From NCBI RefSeq assembly GCF_000165505.1, contig NC_014633.1, forward strand, positions 372,001-436,000: 64,000 nucleotides of DNA. The letters run 5' to 3'. The DNA is from Ilyobacter polytropus DSM 2926. Lineage in GTDB: Bacteria; Fusobacteriota; Fusobacteriia; Fusobacteriales; Fusobacteriaceae. Below, piece after piece: positions 8,561 to 15,395 of this stretch (its first letter is position 1; every line of letters starts with the position of its first letter). Under the pieces are notes generated by a model, which worked only from the letters and a program-made list of their open reading frames with translations, did no database searches and was not told where the DNA came from. The position numbers and the translations under genes were made by a program.

Positions 8561-9553
8561 CTAACTTTTCAAATCATGAAGCATGTCCAAGAATGCCTCT
8601 AGACGAAGTTTCGTCCTGGCATCAAGGGAATTATGTTTGTCACCCTCTATATTCATCACAGGTATATCAAGTTTTTCCTTTAGAATAATATCCTCTATTG
8701 CCCTGTGGCAGAATGCCTGAGTATAATGGACTATCCCGTCTAATTTTCGGAGTTTCACCTGTTCTAAGATATCTTTGAGACGGTACTCTATATCGTATGG
8801 ATAGGTGTAGTCGTAATATTGTTCAAAGATATTTTCTGCTTCAATAGCCCTAGGAAAAGCAAACTCTCTTTGCACCTCGTTGTATACAAATCTTGCATCA
8901 AATTTTTCTACAAAGTGGTGAAGGTCTCCCTGCATAGGAGGCACCCCTAAGTATCCCAGCCTAAGCTTCTTCGGGTTTTTATCTCTTTTTTCTATCTGGT
9001 TTATTTTTTCCTTGAGAAACTCACCGTATTTTTCCATGTTTCCGTCAAAATCACTGAGGCAAAGCTGGAAAAGGTGATTTTCAAAACCATCGGCTTTTTC
9101 ATCTATATAAGTCAGTTTATCAAGTCTTATGGCGTCTTTTCTCAATAAGTTTATCTCTTGTCTCACTTTTTCAACTTTTTCTAGTGAAACTCCGAAATTA
9201 TCCATAAATTTACTTATCTCTCTTTTTACCGATTCTCTAGTGTGGCAGTGGGGAAATGCAAAGGGGTGTCCCTTTACTCCCTTACTTTTTAGAACTTCTA
9301 AGAGAACCTTTGTGTTTGAACAGTCTCCCTCTGTGACCCCTATAATCTCAGTAATATTATTTTCTAGGCACGCCCCGTATATACCCTTTATCCAGGCACA
9401 CATACTCTTTGGGAATCCGTCCCTTTCAGCTATATCTATATATTTATAATACTCATCAGAAGTTATAAAAAGGTTGTTTAGGTCTACGGGTGTATATCCT
9501 GCAGCTATTAAAACTTCTGTGGGTACTGTTGTTGTTATCCCTATCTTCTTCAT
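8561..9553 (-). CDS. HgdB-like iron-sulfur protein (2-hydroxyglutaryl-CoA dehydratase D / double-cubane family)
   Basis: Single-subunit member of the HgdB/BcrBC family, 330 residues, first gene behind the putative preQ1 leader. Cysteines at about 52, 62, 78, 103, 165 and 282 (for example TEGDCSN, PHCHTRESV, QAFCHR) could hold the iron-sulfur cluster. A true dehydratase needs two different HgdB-type subunits; only one is present, as in double-cubane cluster proteins, which work with one activator and reduce small molecules. There is no acyl-CoA gene nearby. An ATP-driven reductive step in queuosine synthesis or salvage, such as epoxyqueuosine or preQ0 reduction, is a hypothesis from context only. 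Confidence 0.82.
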   Translation of the reverse strand: MKKIGITTTVPTEVLIAAGYTPVDLNNLFITSDEYYKYIDIAERDGFPKSMCAWIKGIYGACLENNITEIIGVTEGDCSNTKVLLEVLKSKGVKGHPFAFPHCHTRESVKREISKFMDNFGVSLEKVEKVRQEINLLRKDAIRLDKLTYIDEKADGFENHLFQLCLSDFDGNMEKYGEFLKEKINQIEKRDKNPKKLRLGYLGVPPMQGDLHHFVEKFDARFVYNEVQREFAFPRAIEAENIFEQYYDYTYPYDIEYRLKDILEQVKLRKLDGIVHYTQAFCHRAIEDIILKEKLDIPVMNIEGDKHNSLDARTKLRLEAFLDMLHDLKS

Positions 9554-9570
9554 GTGACTCCTTTCTGTGT

Positions 9571-9600
9571 AAAATAAAAAAAGGCAGAAAATTCTGCCCT
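9571..9600 (-). terminator. Leader terminator upstream of the queuosine operon
   Basis: Read on the minus strand, GGCAGAA and TTCTGCC form a 7-base stem followed by eight T residues and more A/T. It lies after the candidate preQ1 aptamer and about 20 bases before the first gene's ATG (9553), the position of a riboswitch-controlled attenuator. Confidence 0.85.
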
Positions 9601-9658
9601 AGACAAACGAAAACTCAGTTCTTGAGATTCCTCAAAAACTTAGCCCTAGTTTTGTTTA
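9601..9658 (-). promoter_or_regulatory. Long leader hairpin between aptamer and terminator
   Basis: On the minus strand CTAAGTTTTTGAG pairs with CTCAAGAACTGAG (one mismatch and one wobble) around GAAT. Outer arms AAACAAAA and TTTTCGTTT extend it. The 5' outer arm is the same A-rich stretch that forms the tail of the putative preQ1 pseudoknot, so aptamer and hairpin should be mutually exclusive. Confidence 0.55.
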
Positions 9659-9686
9659 GAGACAGGATGGTACAAATAAACTGTCT
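9643..9686 (-). ncRNA. Candidate preQ1-I riboswitch aptamer
   Basis: Minus-strand RNA: P1 is AGACAG paired with CUGUCU. The loop begins with the conserved U right after P1 and ends with a C directly before the 3' strand of P1. An A-rich tail UAAACAAAACUAGGG follows, as in the type I tails (AACAAAACAAGG, AAAAAACUAAGG) of known preQ1-I aptamers. A loop GU can pair with AC of the tail to form P2. It precedes a terminator and an operon with four queuosine genes, the usual setting of this class. The loop is longer than the canonical one, so a covariance-model search should confirm it. Confidence 0.6.
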
Positions 9687-9951
9687 ATTAATATTTATGA
9701 ATTATTATATCATATTTCATATAAAATATAAAGCCGTAAAAATCATTGGACTAATCAAAAACCTATGACATATAAGTGACATATAAGTGACATAGACTTG
9801 CCATAAATCAATAATAAAATTCATTCAACAATAAGTTTTGTGGAGAAATTAAAATAACTGTTTAGAAATTAAATCAGGTCTTTATATTTTCTAGTGACAA
9901 AACTTTTAATACAAAAAATTATAAGTTTAAAAAGATGAAAGGAAGAAAATT
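9687..9951. other. Divergent intergenic region
   Basis: Promoter region between the minus-strand queuosine leader and the plus-strand redox island. It holds a short tandem repeat, GACATATAAGT twice plus GACATA (9767-9794). No gene and no clear consensus promoter was seen; the rest is A/T-rich sequence. Confidence 0.5.
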
Positions 9952-11052
9952 ATGAAAAAAATTCAGGATTACCGATTTTTAGTTCAGCTTTTATGTTTGA
10001 TTTTAACTGCAGTATCATTTTCTATAAGTTTCAAATTTACATCTTTACTGATTCTGACCCTTACATTTTTTACAGGGGTATTCTACTGTGGCTGGGTCTG
10101 TCCCTTTGGATTTATACAGGATTCCTTTGGTTATATAGGAAGCGCCTTTGGAATCAAAAAGAGAAAAATTCCAAAATTTCTTCACAGGATTTTAAAATTT
10201 AGCAGATATCTGATTTTAATGCTTTTATTGTTGAACTGGTCAGACTTTATATTCACTGCTCTGCAATTTGACCCGAGGGTAAATTTTCTAAGCTTAGTAT
10301 CAGGAAACACTGTAATTATAATATCCATTTTAGTTCTGGTGTTTTTTTCCTTGGTTTCGATATTCTTTCAGAGACCCTTTTGTAATTATCTCTGCGTTCA
10401 GGGAGCCAAGTACGGTCTGATAAGTCTTTTCAGAGTTTTTACGATAAAAAGAGACGCTGATAAATGCGTAAATTGTAAAAAATGTGAGCAAGTTTGTCCC
10501 ATGCATATAGATATCACAAATACAGGAAACCTACGAGATCCAAACTGTATAAACTGCTTTCAGTGTATAAACAGCTGTCCTGTAGAAAAAACCCTTAGCT
10601 TTGGTAGGGTTAAACTAAGTAGACCGAAAAAGATTCATTTTTCAAAAGTTATCGTCTTACTTACATTAGCTTTATCTCTCTTTCTTTATTACAGCTCGTC
10701 TATAAGTCATGCATCGGGTAATAATGGACAGACTATAACAGCGGAAAAAGTCGATGGAATTGCAGATGTAGACATCGCAATAGGGATCAAAGACGGATCA
10801 TATGAGGGAAGTTCTAAAGGTTATAAGGGAACAGTAAAGGTAGAAGTAACAGTGAAAAACGAAATTATTCAAAATATTGATATTATAAGCCATGAAGATG
10901 ATGCTGTCTGGTTCAATAGAGCAAAAAATACCGTTCTTGGGGAAATAATAAAAAGTCAAAACACCGATGTAGACACTGTCGCAGGAGCAACTTATTCTTC
11001 TGTAGGTATAATAAATGCCGTTTCAAATGCAGTCAAAACCGGTACTCAATAA
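9952..11052 (+). CDS. NapH/NosR-like membrane ferredoxin with C-terminal FMN-binding domain
   Basis: Membrane electron carrier of 366 residues. Four to five hydrophobic helices fill residues 8-160, with CGWVCP (46-51) and FCNYLC (143-148), the paired cysteine motifs of NapH/NosR proteins. Two [4Fe-4S] sites follow: CVNCKKCEQVCP (172-182) and CINCFQCINSCP (199-210). After another membrane helix (233-250) comes an FMN-binding domain ending in DTVAGATYSS, where Thr347 is the expected covalent flavin site. This architecture moves electrons from the membrane pool to an extracytoplasmic flavin. The flavoproteins and Tat genes downstream suggest it is their electron donor. Confidence 0.85.
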   Translation: MKKIQDYRFLVQLLCLILTAVSFSISFKFTSLLILTLTFFTGVFYCGWVCPFGFIQDSFGYIGSAFGIKKRKIPKFLHRILKFSRYLILMLLLLNWSDFIFTALQFDPRVNFLSLVSGNTVIIISILVLVFFSLVSIFFQRPFCNYLCVQGAKYGLISLFRVFTIKRDADKCVNCKKCEQVCPMHIDITNTGNLRDPNCINCFQCINSCPVEKTLSFGRVKLSRPKKIHFSKVIVLLTLALSLFLYYSSSISHASGNNGQTITAEKVDGIADVDIAIGIKDGSYEGSSKGYKGTVKVEVTVKNEIIQNIDIISHEDDAVWFNRAKNTVLGEIIKSQNTDVDTVAGATYSSVGIINAVSNAVKTGTQ

Positions 11053-11140
11053 GACTTTAAATTATTTATATATAAAATCAATAAAATAAATAAAATCAAT
11101 AATTTAAGAGACCTATTTAATAAAAAAGGAGAGGGTAATT

Positions 11141-11539
11141 ATGAAAAAATCATTAAAAACATTAGTTTTAGTCGTATCACTGGCCACAATTACAGCATGT
11201 GCCAATGCTTCAACAGGAATGGGAAATTCTTCAGGGGGAATGAATAATAGACCTCCAAGATTTGAAAAGATTTCAGAGGAGGATTTTTATGCTGGGTTAA
11301 ATGTTACGAGCAGTGTAAAAGCTAAAATACAGGTTATTTTAGATGATTTCAAAACTTCCTTTGAAAGTAAACTAAAAAGTTCGCAGATGCCGCCAGCCAG
11401 AGAAGAGATTGAGCCACTTGTAAAAGCAAGAGATTCAAAAATAAAACCTTTACTTACAGATAGTCAATACGAAACTTATAAGAAAACTGTAGAAGGTTTG
11501 TTTGCTCCTGATGAGGATCAAAGACCTCCGAGACAATAA
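11141..11539 (+). CDS. Small lipoprotein of the redox island
   Basis: 132-residue exported protein. A lysine-rich, hydrophobic signal ends in the lipobox ITAC (Cys20), so it should be lipid-anchored. The mature part starts with Gly/Met/Asn-rich sequence, then an alpha-helical region with the repeated pattern KPLLTDSQYETYKKT that recalls the LTxxQ periplasmic proteins (Spy/CpxP), and ends in DEDQRPPRQ. The PP-rich ends resemble the inserts in the neighbouring flavoproteins. It lies between the membrane ferredoxin and the soluble ferredoxin. Function unknown; a periplasmic partner or chaperone of the exported flavoprotein is possible. Confidence 0.75.
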   Translation: MKKSLKTLVLVVSLATITACANASTGMGNSSGGMNNRPPRFEKISEEDFYAGLNVTSSVKAKIQVILDDFKTSFESKLKSSQMPPAREEIEPLVKARDSKIKPLLTDSQYETYKKTVEGLFAPDEDQRPPRQ

Positions 11540-11548
11540 GTTTTCAGT

Positions 11549-11582
11549 AGTTTTAAGTACAGCTTTAACTGTACTTAGAACT
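11549..11582. other. Strong hairpin after the lipoprotein gene
   Basis: AGTTTTAAGTACAG pairs with CTGTACTTAGAACT (14 bases with one wobble) around TTTAA. No T-run follows on either strand, so it is not a standard intrinsic terminator; it may protect the upstream mRNA end. Confidence 0.5.
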
Positions 11583-11610
11583 ACCAGCCACAAAACTATA
11601 TTGAGATAAA

Positions 11611-11726
11611 TTAGAGTTTTGAATTTATGAGGATGGAAATCCAAAAAGAGTGTCGGAATTAGTTTTTTATAGTTATTCGTTACAGACTCTTCAGATTATT
11701 TCTTTCTCGATAAATTCAAAACTCAC
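11611..11726. repeat. Short element bounded by inverted repeats
   Basis: GAGTTTTGAATTTAT near 11613 and ATAAATTCAAAACTC near 11711 are perfect inverted copies about 100 bases apart. The interior has TTCGTTAC, and the right end CGATAAATTCAA resembles the right end of the larger repeat at 18.3 kb, so this may be a small relative. No coding sequence is inside. Confidence 0.45.
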
Positions 11727-11813
11727 TCTGAGATTATAATAGCAAAGTAAAAGCATTTTGGGTTATGAGACTGAAGGTTAAAATATAATAATTTTATTTT
11801 TAGGAGGATTAAA

Positions 11814-12029
11814 ATGATCAAAGTGATTAATGATAAGTGTAAAGCTTGTGGTGAATGTATACTGGCATGTCCTTGCGACGTACTTAGAATGGATAAAGAA
11901 ACTGGTCTAGCTACTGTAAAATACCCTGATGACTGTCAGCTCTGTAATCTATGTGTCTATTACTGTCCCTATGATGCCATGGAATTGACAGCTGAAAAAA
12001 ATGGAAAGCTTGTTCTCAGCTGGAGTTAA
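11814..12029 (+). CDS. 2[4Fe-4S] ferredoxin-like protein
   Basis: 71-residue electron carrier with two complete cluster motifs, CKACGECILACPCDV and CQLCNLCVYYCPYDA. It is preceded by AGGAGG and followed after 23 bases by the first flavoprotein. The pairing of a small AprB-like ferredoxin with an AprA/FrdA-like flavoprotein is seen in adenylylsulfate reductase and related flavoenzymes, so it probably delivers electrons to the cytoplasmic flavoproteins. It has no signal peptide and should be cytoplasmic. Confidence 0.9.
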   Translation: MIKVINDKCKACGECILACPCDVLRMDKETGLATVKYPDDCQLCNLCVYYCPYDAMELTAEKNGKLVLSWS

Positions 12030-12052
12030 TAAAAGAAGGTGGTGCAGGAAGT

Positions 12053-13669
12053 ATGATAATCCATACAAAAGAAGAGTATACTACAGATATATTAGTTATA
12101 GGTGGAGGAATTGCAGCCGTTTTCGCAGCAACCAGAGCCAGTAAAAATAAAACCAATGTAATAGTGGTAGATAAGGGCAGTATAGGAAGATCGGGGCAGA
12201 CACCATTTGCCAGTGCTATGGCTGTTTTTGATGAAGAACTTGGACATAAAAGAGATGAATGGCACAGAATTGTAGAAGAAAATTCTAAAAAACTCAATAA
12301 CCCTGCATATTTAGATTCATATATGGATTATTCCAAGGAGATATATAAAGATCTGGAAAGCTGGAAAGCAACTGACGTTGGATTTGGGGGAGTATTAAGA
12401 AAAAAACTACTAGAGGATAAGAATATAAAAATTATTGAAAGAACCATGATTACAACACTTCTTGAGGAAAATAATGTTGTTACAGGGGCTGTTGGATTTT
12501 CTCTTGATAGCGAAAAAGCAATTGTAATAAAGGCTAAATCTGTAATCTTGTGTACAGGTGCCGGTGGATTTAAACCAAATGGCTTTCAAGTGAGTTCCCT
12601 GACTTTTGATGGAGATGCCATGGCCTATAAAATAGGAGCAAAAATCTCAGGAAAAGAGTTTGTAGATACACATGACAATGATCCTGATTCCCCTGCATAT
12701 TGCTGGGGGCAATGGCAAGGAATGTGGAGCATGGGACTTCCAAAATTAACAGAAGGTCCTATGGAAGGCGGAGGTCAGGCCCTTGACTTAACTGGAGCCC
12801 TTGCGGCACATAAGGGATTAATACCTGTGGAAATGCCAAGGCCAGATGGACCACCTCTAGGTAAAGGAGATGGAAAACAAGGCCCGCCAAATGGTGAAAG
12901 ATCAGATAGACCTCAAGGCCCGCCAGGTGGGAAAGAAGATAGAGAAGGTGATCATCCAAAAGGAGGGCACCCAGAGCATCCTATCGGAGGAGCATCAGCA
13001 GGACTCAGTGTACATAAGGCTGAAGGTTTATTTCCAAGTGACAATAAGTGTGCAACTTCTATCAAAGGGCTCTATGCAGCTGGAGACTGCCTGTCTTCAA
13101 TGCTGGTTGGACCTATTTATAATGGAGTAGGTGGATTCTCTGTAATGGGGTCAGCTGTACAGGGAGCCGTTGCAGGAGAAGCTTCTGCAAAATATGTAAA
13201 GAATAAAATTATAAAAAATATTAGCGATGAAAAAATAACAAATTCAATTATTGAGATGTTTGAACCTTTAAATTATGAAAAAGGGTATTCTCCAGGATGG
13301 GTAGAGCATCTGATACAAGGGGTTTTAACACCTTATTATGTCTTATATATAAAAGAAAAAAATAGATTGGAATCTGCACTTACAATGGTTGAGTTTTACA
13401 GAGAGCATTTTGTACCTAGGTTAAAAGCTAAAGACCTTCACGACTTAAGGAAGGCTCATGAAGTAAAAAATATGCTCTTAAATGCAGAGATGAAACTGAG
13501 ATCATCACTTTTTAGAACTGAAAGCAGAGGGAATCATTATAGAGAGGATTACCCTGAAAGTGATGATAAAAACTGGCTTGCCTGGGTAGTTATTAAGCGG
13601 AATAATAAGGGTGAGATGGAACTTGAAAAATTCAACAGAGATGATTATAAAAAAATGATTAAATCATAA
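12053..13669 (+). CDS. FAD-dependent reductase subunit of the FrdA/AprA superfamily, paralogue 1
   Basis: 538 residues, no signal peptide. The N-terminal FAD fold reads VIGGGIAAVFAATRA with IGRSGQTPFA. A second FAD segment is GLYAAGDCLSSM, and the C-terminal active-site motif is ESRGNHYREDYP, as in fumarate reductase and adenylylsulfate reductase flavoproteins. Residues about 262-309 are a Pro/Gly/charged low-complexity stretch placed directly before IGGASAGLSV, where FrdA proteins have the substrate-site motif ending in MGG. Follows the ferredoxin by 23 bases. The substrate is unknown; fumarate reductase itself is unlikely because the usual HYTMGG text is replaced. Confidence 0.82.
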   Translation: MIIHTKEEYTTDILVIGGGIAAVFAATRASKNKTNVIVVDKGSIGRSGQTPFASAMAVFDEELGHKRDEWHRIVEENSKKLNNPAYLDSYMDYSKEIYKDLESWKATDVGFGGVLRKKLLEDKNIKIIERTMITTLLEENNVVTGAVGFSLDSEKAIVIKAKSVILCTGAGGFKPNGFQVSSLTFDGDAMAYKIGAKISGKEFVDTHDNDPDSPAYCWGQWQGMWSMGLPKLTEGPMEGGGQALDLTGALAAHKGLIPVEMPRPDGPPLGKGDGKQGPPNGERSDRPQGPPGGKEDREGDHPKGGHPEHPIGGASAGLSVHKAEGLFPSDNKCATSIKGLYAAGDCLSSMLVGPIYNGVGGFSVMGSAVQGAVAGEASAKYVKNKIIKNISDEKITNSIIEMFEPLNYEKGYSPGWVEHLIQGVLTPYYVLYIKEKNRLESALTMVEFYREHFVPRLKAKDLHDLRKAHEVKNMLLNAEMKLRSSLFRTESRGNHYREDYPESDDKNWLAWVVIKRNNKGEMELEKFNRDDYKKMIKS

Positions 13670-13674
13670 AAAAA

Positions 13675-13702
13675 TTGACTTCATAAAAATTCAAAATATA
13701 AT
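13675..13702 (+). promoter_or_regulatory. Candidate promoter before paralogue 2
   Basis: TTGACT (13675-13680), a 16-base spacer, and a perfect TATAAT (13697-13702), 59 bases before the TTG start of the second flavoprotein. The match suggests that the distal genes, including tat, can be transcribed apart from the first part of the island. Confidence 0.6.
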
Positions 13703-13760
13703 CGAAGCTTTTTTAAAAACTTATAATTTCATCTTTTTTTATGCCTGAAAGGAGGTAAAA

Positions 13761-15371
13761 TTGACGAATTATTCAAAAGATAGATACAGTACTGATGTAT
13801 TGGTTATTGGCGGTGGAATAGCAGCTGTGTTTGCTGCTACTAGAGCCACTGAAGCTGGTGCAAAAGTAATTGTAGTTGATAAAGGAAGCATCGGTAGATC
13901 AGGTCAAACACCCTTTGCAAGTGGAATGACAATTTTTGATGAAGAGTCAGGTCATGATAGAGCTAACTGGCATCGAATATTAGAAGAAAATTCTAAAAAA
14001 TTAAATAACCCGGCATATTTAGATATGTACATGGATTATTCTAAAGAGATCTATAGTGATCTAGAAAAATGGGGAGCTACCAATACGGGTTTTGGAAAAG
14101 TATTCAGAGATAAGTTACTTGCTAACGGTAATATCAAAGTTATTGAAAGAACAATGATAACAACATTATTAGAAGAAAATGGTCATATTGTTGGGGCTAC
14201 AGGTTTTAAGCTAGATAGTGAAGAAGCCGTATTGATTAAAGCTAAAACAGTGATTTTGTGTACAGGAGCAGGAGGATTTAAACCAAATGGTTTTCAGGTT
14301 GGCTCGCTGACATTTGACGGAGATGCCATGGCTTATAGAATAGGTGCTAAAATTTCCGGGAAAGAGTTTGTAGATACACATGATACAAATAGTGAAACAC
14401 CTGCATATTGTTGGGGACTACCATTTCAGAGAAAGTGGAGCATGGGACTTCCGAAAGAAACTGACGGACCAGTTGATGGCGGAGGGATGGCACTTGATTT
14501 AAGTTCGGCTATAGAGGCGCATAAGGGTTTGATTCCTGTAGAAATGAAAAGACCTGAAGGCCCACCACCTGGTGGAGATAACCCACCTATGGACAAAAGA
14601 CCTAAAGGGGATAGACCACCAATGGGAAAAAAACCTGAAGGAAGACCTGAAGAAGGAAAAGCACATCTGGAAATGTCAGGAGATATGGTAGGAGGAGCAT
14701 CAGCAGGGCTTAGTGTGCATAAGGCTGAAGGTTTATTTCCCAGTGACGATAAATGTGCAACAAATATAAAAGGATTGTATGCAGCAGGAGACTGTCTGTC
14801 TTCCATGTTAGTTGGACCAATATACAATGGAGTGGTTGGATTTTCAGTGACTGGATCAGCTGTACAGGGCTCAGTTGCAGGGAAGGTAGCGGCGAAATAT
14901 GCAAAAGGAAAATCTTTTATAAATATTTCAGACTCAAAAATGTCCGCAGCTATCGATGAGATCTTTGAACCCTTAAAAAAAGAAAAAGGGTATTCCCCTG
15001 GATGGGTGGAGCATTTGATTCAGGGAATTTTGACTCCTTATTATGTCTTATTTATAAAAGACAAAGACAGGCTAGAGTCAGCACTTACAATGGTTGAATT
15101 TTATAAAGATCACTTTTTACCAAATTTAAAGGCAGAAGATCTACATGACTTAAGAAAAGTCAACGAAGTAAAAAATATGCTTTTAAATGCCGAGATGAAA
15201 TTAAGATCATCACTTTTCAGAACAGAAAGCAGGGGAAATCATTACAGGGAAGATTATCCTGATCAAAATGACAAAGAGTGGCTTGCCTGGGTCGTCATGG
15301 AAAAGGGCCCTGACGGAAAAATGAAGCTTGAAAAATTCCCTGTAAAAGATTTTAAAAAATTAATTGCCTAA
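13761..15371 (+). CDS. FAD-dependent reductase subunit of the FrdA/AprA superfamily, paralogue 2
   Basis: 536 residues, close paralogue of the preceding gene along its whole length, including VIGGGIAAVFAATRA, GLYAAGDCLSSM and ESRGNHYREDYP. The start is TTG 13761: AAAGGAGGT lies 4-5 bases upstream and no in-frame ATG exists there. Residues about 263-309 form a Pro/Gly/Lys-rich insert (PEGPPPGGDNPPMDKRP and similar) before VGGASAGLSV. It lacks a signal peptide. Tandem duplication followed by divergence of the insert is the simplest history. Substrate unknown. Confidence 0.82.
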   Translation: MTNYSKDRYSTDVLVIGGGIAAVFAATRATEAGAKVIVVDKGSIGRSGQTPFASGMTIFDEESGHDRANWHRILEENSKKLNNPAYLDMYMDYSKEIYSDLEKWGATNTGFGKVFRDKLLANGNIKVIERTMITTLLEENGHIVGATGFKLDSEEAVLIKAKTVILCTGAGGFKPNGFQVGSLTFDGDAMAYRIGAKISGKEFVDTHDTNSETPAYCWGLPFQRKWSMGLPKETDGPVDGGGMALDLSSAIEAHKGLIPVEMKRPEGPPPGGDNPPMDKRPKGDRPPMGKKPEGRPEEGKAHLEMSGDMVGGASAGLSVHKAEGLFPSDDKCATNIKGLYAAGDCLSSMLVGPIYNGVVGFSVTGSAVQGSVAGKVAAKYAKGKSFINISDSKMSAAIDEIFEPLKKEKGYSPGWVEHLIQGILTPYYVLFIKDKDRLESALTMVEFYKDHFLPNLKAEDLHDLRKVNEVKNMLLNAEMKLRSSLFRTESRGNHYREDYPDQNDKEWLAWVVMEKGPDGKMKLEKFPVKDFKKLIA

Positions 15372-15395
15372 ACTCTAATAAACGAGGTGAAAAAG

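Noticed and set aside
9767..9794. Tandem 11-base repeats as a regulatory array
   Set aside because: Only two and a half units of A/T-rich text; too short to support a claim beyond a note.
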